Origin: an uncultured Selenomonadales bacterium
GTDB lineage: Bacteria > Bacillota > Negativicutes > Selenomonadales > Selenomonadaceae
Reading direction: 5' to 3'
Length of the DNA stretch: 7,240 bases
NCBI GenBank assembly: GCA_946543495.1
Contig: CAMNLS010000061.1
Coordinates: 1 to 7,240, forward strand
Shown here piece after piece: positions 1 through 4,179 of the stretch; the stretch's first letter is position 1; each line of letters starts with the position of its first letter. Made by a program: the position numbers and the translations under genes. The notes below the pieces were generated by a model. That model made no database searches. It was not told the DNA's origin and worked only from the letters and a program-made list of their open reading frames with translations.

Positions 1-55
1 TTAGTGCTAATTTCAAAACGAAAAACTTATTTAACAGAGAGGAGGGGCGCGGCTC

Positions 56-301
56 GTGGAACAACCTATAATCGGCAGAATTGAACAACTTACTAATTCA
101 TCACCCCCAGCTAGTGGCGGGATAAACAATTTTCAAGGTGATTGCTCAATGCAATGTCCCTATTCTAATATCGATTCCAAGATTCGCAAAATAGTCAACG
201 AAGAACTTGCCAAGCGAGAATGGAACGCACTCAAAGCTACTTTGCCGCCAGAATTTTTGCAAGCACTTCAAAAACAATTTCCCTTTCTACCACGCGATTG
301 A
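56..301 (+). CDS. Small hypothetical protein, 81 aa, GTG start
   Basis: I do not recognise this protein. The GTG start is supported by a GGAGGGG sequence about 8 bases upstream (40-46). The product is soluble-looking: a Pro/Ser/Gly-rich N-terminal half with two cysteines near residues 30-34 (CSMQC), then a probably helical C-terminal half (residues 40-75, IRKIVNEELAKREW and PPEFLQALQKQF). There is no signal peptide or membrane segment. It is the only plus-strand gene left of the repressor, and its last 65 bases overlap the 3' end of the minus-strand ORF 443-237, so the two converge. It could be a lysogeny-side accessory gene or a gene of the flanking region. Overlap on opposite strands lowers confidence that both are real, but the ribosome binding site favours this one. 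Confidence 0.5.
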   Translation: MEQPIIGRIEQLTNSSPPASGGINNFQGDCSMQCPYSNIDSKIRKIVNEELAKREWNALKATLPPEFLQALQKQFPFLPRD

Positions 302-443
302 CGCGAATAGCGAAACCCTCTGAACTGCCTGCAGGTGCTTTGTCCGAATCCACAAGCTCTGCAACAAGTTTGTTATAAGTTTCAGGCTTGAGCACTTCCT
401 TCTCGGCGTCATTAAAAATCTTTCTTAACTCTTCTCTAGTCAT
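237..443 (-). CDS. Small hypothetical protein, 68 aa
   Basis: Not recognised. The product begins MTREELRKIF and is mostly helical and charged, with no membrane segment or obvious motif. The ATG at 443 lies 9 bases after a GGGAG that is itself part of the last codons of the repressor remnant just upstream (448-540). Translation therefore probably once followed the stop of that repressor by a few bases. This mirrors the way the membrane-protein gene follows the intact repressor at 982. The C-terminal 21 codons overlap the convergent ORF 56-301. It is probably a lysogenically expressed small gene downstream of the repressor; no function can be assigned. Confidence 0.5.
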   Translation of the reverse strand: MTREELRKIFNDAEKEVLKPETYNKLVAELVDSDKAPAGSSEGFAIRVNRVVEREIVFEVLAKILAAK

Positions 444-447
444 TCAA

Positions 448-540
448 TCATGCTCCCTTCAAAACAGCCGGATTATCAGTCCTTCCCAAAAGATAGTCCG
501 TTGACACGTTGAAGTAGTCGGCTAGGGCGACGTTACTGCC
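448..540 (-). pseudogene. 3' remnant of a second XRE-family repressor gene
   Basis: Reading the minus strand down to a TGA at 450-448 gives ADYFNVSTDYLLGRTDNPAV followed by LKGA and stop, about 28 recognisable residues. This is the C-terminal end of a phage XRE/HTH repressor. It matches the end of the intact repressor at 1209-982 (YLLGRTDTPAVLKGA) in 14 of 15 residues, and the DNA of the last 26 bases is nearly identical. No helix-turn-helix-encoding part precedes it: homology fades around 537-540, where the membrane-protein gene ends (stop at 535-533). The open frame extends to an ATG at 564 (38 codons), but its first 9 or so residues do not look like a repressor. It is best read as a truncated paralogue left by module replacement, not a functional gene. 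Confidence 0.75.
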
Positions 541-976
541 TTTTAAAATAGTCACATAAATCATTTAAAGCTTGTCGTGAGTTCAAATTCTCTTTATTTT
601 TAAGAATGTAGTCCAGAGTTGGATAAAAAAAGAATGCTGATATAGGAATGAAAAAGCCCTTAATTGTAAGAGAGCAAAAAAAGCATAAATCCATAAAAAT
701 TTTGTCAAAATCTTCTTCTTTGGCACGATGACGTTCACAAATATCTCGTTCGGGTGAGTGGCTCATACACCATTTATAAATATCGGTAGAAATCGTATCA
801 TAAGGTTTACCGTTGCAAATATGGTCTATTGCCGCTTCAACTGTTGAATCTTTTTTATATCTTCTTATCAAATCGTTCATGTACTTGAATTTACGGCGTC
901 CGTAGTTCATACGATAAAGAAAATTTACAAGCCAAAGGCAACCGATAATAGCAAGCAAAGTAACAATAAAGTCCAA
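533..976 (-). CDS. Small membrane protein of unknown function, about 147 aa
   Basis: The family is not recognised. Two hydrophobic segments are visible. The first is at the N-terminus (about residues 2-18, FIVTLLAIIGCLWLVNFLY). The second, less regular, is near the C-terminus (about 95-120, containing CFFCSLTIKGFFIPISAFFF). Between them is a charged, Cys/His-containing stretch of about 70 residues, so the protein is probably anchored in the cytoplasmic membrane. There is no ATG near the start. TTG at 976 sits 10 bases after the GGGAG in the last codons of the repressor gene; TTG at 985 is in frame but too close to that site, and the first ATG is at residue 23. The gene abuts the repressor, so it should be expressed in the lysogen. 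In that position it could be a superinfection-exclusion or other lysogenic-conversion protein, which is inference from location only. Confidence 0.65.
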   Translation of the reverse strand: MDFIVTLLAIIGCLWLVNFLYRMNYGRRKFKYMNDLIRRYKKDSTVEAAIDHICNGKPYDTISTDIYKWCMSHSPERDICERHRAKEEDFDKIFMDLCFFCSLTIKGFFIPISAFFFYPTLDYILKNKENLNSRQALNDLCDYFKRQ

Positions 977-981
977 TCGAA

Positions 982-1209
982 TCAAGCTCCCTTCAAAACA
1001 GCAGGGGTATCCGTGCGACCGAGTAAATAGTTAGCGTCAACGTCAATGTTATCGAGAATCGAGAGGATAACGCGAAAAGCAGGCTCCCTGTCACCAGCCT
1101 CGTAGTGTTGAATGCCGCGTTCAGTAGAGCCGATTTTTTCAGCAAATTGTTTTTGAGTAAGCCCTTTTTCTTCACGAATCTTTTTAAGACGTTGCCCAAA
1201 ATTAAACAT
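982..1209 (-). CDS. XRE-family (HTH_3) CI-like repressor, 75 aa
   Basis: A short DNA-binding protein that is almost entirely a lambda-repressor-type helix-turn-helix domain. It has RLKKIREEKGLTQKQFAEKI (helices 1-2), GSTERGIQHYEAGDREP (recognition helix and turn, about residues 27-43), then helices 4-5 ending in the YLLGRTD motif common in Bacillota phage repressors. It has no peptidase or dimerisation domain (LexA/S24, ImmA target region), so it is much shorter than classical CI and not obviously RecA-cleavable. The ATG at 1209 follows a run of seven Gs (1222-1216 on the minus strand). It is divergent from the Cro-like gene across a 109-bp control region that carries the direct repeats. It probably maintains lysogeny by repressing the promoter at 1243-1271. 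Relief may come from the Rha or BRO/KilAC proteins encoded rightward; that link is inferred. Confidence 0.88.
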   Translation of the reverse strand: MFNFGQRLKKIREEKGLTQKQFAEKIGSTERGIQHYEAGDREPAFRVILSILDNIDVDANYLLGRTDTPAVLKGA

Positions 1210-1242
1210 ATCAATTCCCCCCTAGAAATTTTCTCAGCCCTA

Positions 1243-1271
1243 TTGACACGAACAAATCGGCGTGATAATAT
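1243..1271 (+). promoter_or_regulatory. Rightward early promoter (PR-like)
   Basis: A perfect TTGACA (1243-1248) is followed after 17 bases by TAATAT (1266-1271). The overlapping GATAAT, preceded by TG, could serve instead with a shorter spacer. The predicted start is near 1278, about 40 bases before the Cro-like ATG. One direct repeat falls inside the spacer and the other just after the start, as expected for a repressed early promoter. I could not identify a convincing leftward promoter for the repressor. Confidence 0.75.
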
Positions 1272-1294
1272 ACGCTTACCCGAACAAAACGGCG
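1249..1294. promoter_or_regulatory. Candidate operators: two direct repeats CGAACAAANCGGCG
   Basis: CGAACAAATCGGCG (1249-1262) and CGAACAAAACGGCG (1281-1294) match in 13 of 14 bases and start 32 bp apart, about three helical turns, so both face the same side of the DNA. The first lies between the -35 and -10 boxes and the second just past the transcription start. Their place between two divergent helix-turn-helix genes makes them the best operator candidates for the repressor and/or the Cro-like protein. Each repeat has only weak internal dyad symmetry. Confidence 0.65.
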
Positions 1295-1318
1295 GGAATC
1301 AAAAGGAGATGAGGTGAA

Positions 1319-1525
1319 ATGAAGAACGAAAATTTAATCGCGGCTCGTAAACAGTCCGGCAAGACACAAGTACAAGTCGCAAATGAAACAAAGCTAACTG
1401 AACGCACATACCAAAAATACGAATCGGGTATGAGTTCTAAAACAATTCAAACGGCAATCCGAATCGCTAAATCGCTCGGCACAACCGTTGAAAAACTCTG
1501 GGGCAATGCTCCTGCAATCGTTTAA
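1319..1525 (+). CDS. Cro-like XRE-family regulator, 68 aa
   Basis: A single helix-turn-helix domain fills the protein: helix 1 NLIAARKQSGKTQVQVANET, then the turn and recognition helix KLTERTYQKYESG (about residues 25-37), then IQTAIRIAKSLGTTVEKLWG, the usual fifth helix of XRE proteins. It is the first gene from the rightward promoter, divergent from the repressor, with an AAGGAG site (1303-1308) about 10 bases before the ATG. By position and size it should act as Cro, damping the repressor and tuning early transcription through the repeats at 1249-1294. The role is inferred from layout; the DNA-binding fold is clear. Confidence 0.85.
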   Translation: MKNENLIAARKQSGKTQVQVANETKLTERTYQKYESGMSSKTIQTAIRIAKSLGTTVEKLWGNAPAIV

Positions 1526-1560
1526 CAGGTACAACACGCCCTATTAGTCGCATTTTAGCA

Positions 1561-1580
1561 TTGTCAAGTAAACTTTACAA
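1561..1580. promoter_or_regulatory. 20-bp AT-rich palindrome, candidate operator
   Basis: The site reads TTGT-C-AAGT-AA-ACTT-T-ACAA: 16 of 20 positions are symmetric about its centre. It sits in the 86-bp gap between the Cro-like gene and the next gene, about 30 bp before that gene's ribosome binding site. The size and symmetry fit a dimeric regulator. A U-rich stretch follows (1582-1598), so a weak intrinsic terminator or attenuator is the alternative, although the stem is AT-rich and the loop would be tiny. Confidence 0.45.
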
Positions 1581-1611
1581 GATTTTTCGGAATTTTTTAG
1601 GGGAGATTGTA

Positions 1612-1887
1612 ATGGTAATCATGAGAATGAAGGTTGGAGGTAGGCGGTTCTACAGCGTGAATGGCTTCCACGTCAGAGAGGACGCTATGGACGCTATCGG
1701 CAAGGAGATTTTCACCGAAGAAGGTTGGGACATCATCTCTAAGCAAGTCGATAAACGCGGTTTCGCCGCTTGCACTATCGGCACCGACGGTATAACGCCC
1801 GACGACATCAAACGCTCTCTTGCCGCCGCCAACGAAAAAGCCGCTAAGCTCGAAAAGAGAGTTGCACATCTTCTGAAAGGAGACTAG
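1612..1887 (+). CDS. Hypothetical early phage protein, 91 aa
   Basis: Not recognised. The ATG at 1612 is chosen because GGGGAG (1600-1605) lies 6 bases upstream. The frame is open to a TTG at 1561, but that lies inside the palindrome and has no ribosome binding site. The product starts with several basic residues and an RRFYSVNGFHV segment, has an acidic middle, and ends in a Lys/Glu/Ala-rich helix (about residues 65-88, AAANEKAAKLEKRVAHLL) that could form a coiled coil. There is no membrane segment. Its stop is two bases before the Rha-family start, and the ribosome binding site of that gene lies in its last codons, so the two are probably translationally coupled. It may work with the Rha protein; this is inference from spacing. 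Confidence 0.7.
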   Translation: MVIMRMKVGGRRFYSVNGFHVREDAMDAIGKEIFTEEGWDIISKQVDKRGFAACTIGTDGITPDDIKRSLAAANEKAAKLEKRVAHLLKGD

Positions 1888-1889
1888 AT

Positions 1890-2612
1890 ATGAACGAACT
1901 GGTTTTTCTGCAAAACAAGCAAGCATTGACGACTTCGCTCAAGGTCGCGGATAGCTTTGAGAAACGCCACGACTTAGTTGTTCGTGACATCGATACGCTT
2001 GTTAAACAAATGGCGACAGTAAGCCAATCCGCAGAAGTGAGGAATGGCGTCGCAACGCCAACTCCGCCAATGTTCTACAAAACGACATATCAAGCGGAAG
2101 AAGGCGGCAGACGTTACCCAATGTATCTTATGAATTACGACGGATTCACACTATTGGCTATGGGATTCAAAGGCGAAAAAGCGTTGCAATTCAAGCTCGA
2201 ATACATTCAAGCCTTTAACACAATGAAGCAAATATTGCTCAATCAGCAAAACGAGGAGTGGCGGGCAATCCGTCAAGCGGGTAAACGCGGCAACAAAGAA
2301 ATGTGCGACGTTATTCACGACGTGATAATCCCGCTGGCAAGGGCGGCTGGCTCGACGACAGATGACGACAAGTTTTACATGACTTATCAAAAAGCTGTAA
2401 ACAGAGCGGCGAAGATACAACCGAATAGCCGAGACGAACTGCCTTTAGGTCAGCTTTACGAAGTGGAAAAACTCCAGAATATAGTTGAAGTATCAATCAG
2501 AGGATTGGCGGCACGCGGCGAAGGGTACAAGCAAATTTTCAAAGATACGAATCAGACTTTGAAAAACTATTCGCGACTGTCGCTCATCGCCGAAAGGTTT
2601 TTACCGGCATAA
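1890..2612 (+). CDS. Rha-family phage regulatory protein, 240 aa
   Basis: The N-terminal half carries the Rha (pRha) pattern: a SLKVADSFEKRHDLVVRDI segment (residues 16-34, helix-turn-helix-like), then FYKTTYQAEEGGRRYPMYLM and NYDGFTLLAMGF, then KALQFKLEYIQAFNTM (residues about 97-112). The loop between helix and sheet is longer than usual (about residues 40-62, Val/Ala/Thr/Pro-rich). The C-terminal 120 residues are helical (DDDKFYMTYQKAVNRAAKI, QLYEVEKLQNIVEVSIRGLA) and resemble the C-terminal regions of phage Rha or ORF6C-type proteins. Rha proteins are known as phage regulators, first described in phage phi-80/P22 relatives, and their effect depends on host factors. A GGAG site precedes the ATG. 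Its place right after the Cro-like cassette supports a role in the lysis/lysogeny decision. Confidence 0.88.
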   Translation: MNELVFLQNKQALTTSLKVADSFEKRHDLVVRDIDTLVKQMATVSQSAEVRNGVATPTPPMFYKTTYQAEEGGRRYPMYLMNYDGFTLLAMGFKGEKALQFKLEYIQAFNTMKQILLNQQNEEWRAIRQAGKRGNKEMCDVIHDVIIPLARAAGSTTDDDKFYMTYQKAVNRAAKIQPNSRDELPLGQLYEVEKLQNIVEVSIRGLAARGEGYKQIFKDTNQTLKNYSRLSLIAERFLPA

Positions 2613-2630
2613 ACTTTTAGGGGGATTGCT

Positions 2631-3044
2631 ATGAAACGTAAATCGAACTCGCGCCCGAAATTGAACAACAATGAGGAACAGCGTGACATGATAATTTTCG
2701 GGGAATACGACCCTGACAAGTACGCGGGCGGCGTTAGGAAATTTGAAGGGTTGACCTGCAGTCAGCTAAGCGACTTACTCCGGCTGAACTTCATCAATCC
2801 ACTTGAGAAGAAGAACGGCTCGCCTGATGTAGTGCAGATTCAGCAGTTCATGGAGAAATATCCCGACTACACGGCACATGGCTTTGTAACCGCGAAGAGA
2901 CGCTACGATTACCGCGTGACGCTCGAAGGAGTAAGTAAGGATAAGCCTGCCGCCTCTGAAGAGGAGCTAAACGACTTTAGGACATTGTTCAAAGAGGCGT
3001 TGGAGCTGGTAACAGGCGAGAGAATGTTTTGCTGGTACGAGTGA
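2631..3044 (+). CDS. Hypothetical protein, 137 aa
   Basis: The ATG at 2631 has AGGGGG six bases upstream. A second in-frame ATG at 2688 is possible because the first 19 residues are basic and Asn-rich (KRKSNSRPKLNNN) and look disordered. The body starts MIIFGEYDPDKYAGGVRKFE, followed by LTCSQLSDLLRLNFI, QQFMEKYPDYTAHGFV, and YRVTLEGV. I recall similar uncharacterised proteins, with a 'YTAHG...YRVTLEG' pattern, from mobile elements and phages of Clostridia, but no function is known to me. The C-terminal part (about 105-137) is helical. It is co-directional with its neighbours, 18 bp after the Rha gene and 13 bp before the next start. Confidence 0.75.
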   Translation: MKRKSNSRPKLNNNEEQRDMIIFGEYDPDKYAGGVRKFEGLTCSQLSDLLRLNFINPLEKKNGSPDVVQIQQFMEKYPDYTAHGFVTAKRRYDYRVTLEGVSKDKPAASEEELNDFRTLFKEALELVTGERMFCWYE

Positions 3045-3057
3045 GGGAGTGGCAGGA

Positions 3058-3297
3058 ATGGTACATCAAATGAAAGTCGAGACGTGCGGGGCATATATAG
3101 GAGCGACGAATCCTTACACAGGACAAGCCCTTAATCACTGGTTGCCGAGAGGAAATCGTTGGGGCAAAACCTACATTCACACCGACGACGAAGAGGAAGA
3201 AATTGAGGAAGAGATTGACGAAGAGATTGACGAATGCGCCCCGATGAGCAAAAGCGAATACGATTACTGGTGCAATGGTATGGGTTATGGGAGGTAA
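3058..3297 (+). CDS. Small acidic protein, 79 aa
   Basis: Not recognised. The ATG at 3058 is preferred because GAGGGAG (3043-3049) lies 8 bases upstream; a GTG at 3049 would fall inside that site. Residues 1-42 are Gly/Asn/Trp-containing with one cysteine. Residues 43-59 are almost entirely Asp/Glu with three regularly placed isoleucines (units EEIE, EEID, EEID). The tail is Tyr-rich with two cysteines (residues 60-79). Strong acidity suggests a nucleic-acid mimic or a partner for a basic protein, but that is speculation. The stop is two bases before the antirepressor start, whose ribosome binding site (GGGAGG) lies in its final codons. Confidence 0.65.
   Translation: MVHQMKVETCGAYIGATNPYTGQALNHWLPRGNRWGKTYIHTDDEEEEIEEEIDEEIDECAPMSKSEYDYWCNGMGYGR
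3196..3231 (+). repeat. Three tandem 12-bp units encoding the acidic segment
   Basis: GAAGAGATTGAC occurs twice in tandem (3208-3219, 3220-3231), preceded by GAAGAAATTGAG (3196-3207, 10 of 12 bases). The unit is four codons long, so the protein repeat is EEI(E/D). Replication slippage is the likely origin, and copy number may vary between relatives. Confidence 0.75.
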
Positions 3298-3299
3298 CT

Positions 3300-4076
3300 A
3301 TGGAACTGCAAATCTTTAACAATCCTGAATTCGGGAGCGTGCGCATAATCGGCGATTACGAAAACCCGCGCTTTTGTCTCTCCGATGTTTGTAAAATCCT
3401 CGACCTTCGCGTCGACGGCGTTGTAGCGAGGTTAAAAAAGGACGCCAGTTTAACTGGGCTCCTTGATGAGGAAGTCCTTACCAAAGCCGCGCTTGAAACG
3501 GCGGGCGGCGTTCAGCAAATGTACTTCGTGAACGAGGACGGTTTGTATGATGTGATTCTCGATAGCCGCAAACCCTTCGCTAAAAGATTCCGCAAGTGGA
3601 TAACGTCAGAAGTTCTGCCGAGCATACGCAAGACGGGAATGTATATCGACCCTAGCAAACCGTTAAGCGGCGACCAGTTAATTCTTATCGGGCAACGTAT
3701 GAAAGCTTTGGAGGAACAAAACGCCCTGCTGGAAGTGCAGAACGCCGAATTGCAACCTAAAGCCGATTATTGCGACGTGATTCTGCAATGCGCGGACTTA
3801 GTACCAACTACAGTCATTGCCAAAGATTACGGCTACAGCGCGAAGAGATTCAATAAACTCCTGCACGAGCTAAAGATTCAATTCAAGCAAGGCGATATAT
3901 GGCTCCTGTATCAGAAATACGCCGCTAAAGGTTGGTCGCAGACTAAAACGCATGAATACACGGGCGGCGACGGCCAGCAACATTGCAAAGTGCATACCTA
4001 CTGGACGCAAAAAGGACGAATTGAGCTTCACCATATACTCAAAAGAAATGGGATTGTGCCGATGATTGAACGCTAA
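3300..4076 (+). CDS. BRO-N / KilAC antirepressor, 258 aa
   Basis: A two-domain phage antirepressor. Residues 1-115 form a BRO-N domain: the FGSVRIIGDYENPRFCLSDVC opening, VCKILDLRVDGVVARLKK, YFVNEDGLYDVILDSRKPFA and the closing KRFRKWITSEVLPSIRKTG are all family hallmarks. Residues about 126-153 are a Leu/Gln/Glu-rich coiled coil. Residues about 155-255 match the KilAC (ANT) C-terminal domain, with VIAKDYGYSAKRFNKLLHE and an ending in TQKGRIELHHIL. Such proteins usually bind and inactivate the phage repressor or regulate early genes. The ATG at 3300 is chosen because GGGAGG lies just upstream; an open frame to 3234 has no such site and overlaps the previous gene. It is the second candidate antirepressor in the operon, with Rha. 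Confidence 0.92.
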   Translation: MELQIFNNPEFGSVRIIGDYENPRFCLSDVCKILDLRVDGVVARLKKDASLTGLLDEEVLTKAALETAGGVQQMYFVNEDGLYDVILDSRKPFAKRFRKWITSEVLPSIRKTGMYIDPSKPLSGDQLILIGQRMKALEEQNALLEVQNAELQPKADYCDVILQCADLVPTTVIAKDYGYSAKRFNKLLHELKIQFKQGDIWLLYQKYAAKGWSQTKTHEYTGGDGQQHCKVHTYWTQKGRIELHHILKRNGIVPMIER

Positions 4077-4095
4077 ACCTAAAGCAAGGTTGATG

Positions 4096-4121
4096 TCAGT
4101 CCTCCTAAAGCGGAGGATTGA
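4096..4121 (+). promoter_or_regulatory. RNA hairpin sequestering a ribosome binding site
   Basis: TCAGTCCTCC (4096-4105) pairs with GGAGGATTGA (4112-4121) to form a 10-bp stem with one G-U pair and a six-base loop (TAAAGC). The 3' arm contains a consensus GGAGG placed 6 bases before an ATG at 4123, so the stem would hide it. The hairpin lies in the only gap above 100 bp in the rightward operon, just before the replication genes. There is no U-tract, so it is not a simple terminator. Confidence 0.55.
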
Positions 4122-4122
4122 G

Positions 4123-4152
4123 ATGAGCCTTGATGAGGAGGCAAGGTATTGA
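4123..4152 (+). CDS. Possible 9-codon leader peptide before the initiator gene
   Basis: The frame reads MSLDEEARY then TGA, with GGAGG 6 bases before the ATG. The same frame is open from an ATG at 4093 (MSVLLKRRIEMSLDEEARY, 19 residues), but that start has only a weak AAGG. It lies between the antirepressor and the initiator, and its ribosome binding site is inside the hairpin at 4096-4121. It could be a leader peptide linking translation to downstream expression, or a decayed gene scrap. The length gives no statistical support. Confidence 0.25.
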   Translation: MSLDEEARY

Positions 4153-4179
4153 AAAGAAAATAAGGAAGGAGGCGGCAAG

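Noticed and set aside
1..55. Attachment site or promoter at the left edge
   Set aside because: The stretch is AT-rich but shows no repeat partner, integrase gene or convincing -35/-10 pair in the window.
993..1214. Minus-strand 73-codon frame over the repressor gene
   Set aside because: It is an out-of-frame shadow of the repressor; its protein lacks domain sense, while the 982-1209 frame gives a clear helix-turn-helix protein.
1228..1255. Leftward promoter TTGTTC / GAAAAT for the repressor
   Set aside because: The 16-bp spacing is possible, but the transcript would start at or inside the ribosome binding site, so I do not assert it.
1105..1317. Plus-strand 70-codon frame running through the switch region
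   Set aside because: It is antisense to the repressor, lacks a ribosome binding site and would cover the promoter and operators.
1597..1926. Minus-strand 109-codon frame opposite the 91-aa gene
   Set aside because: The opposite frame has a good ribosome binding site and is coupled to Rha; this one has no such support.
3671..3678. Isolated CGACCAGT matching the iteron core
   Set aside because: It is a single copy within the antirepressor gene with no phased neighbours, so chance is sufficient.
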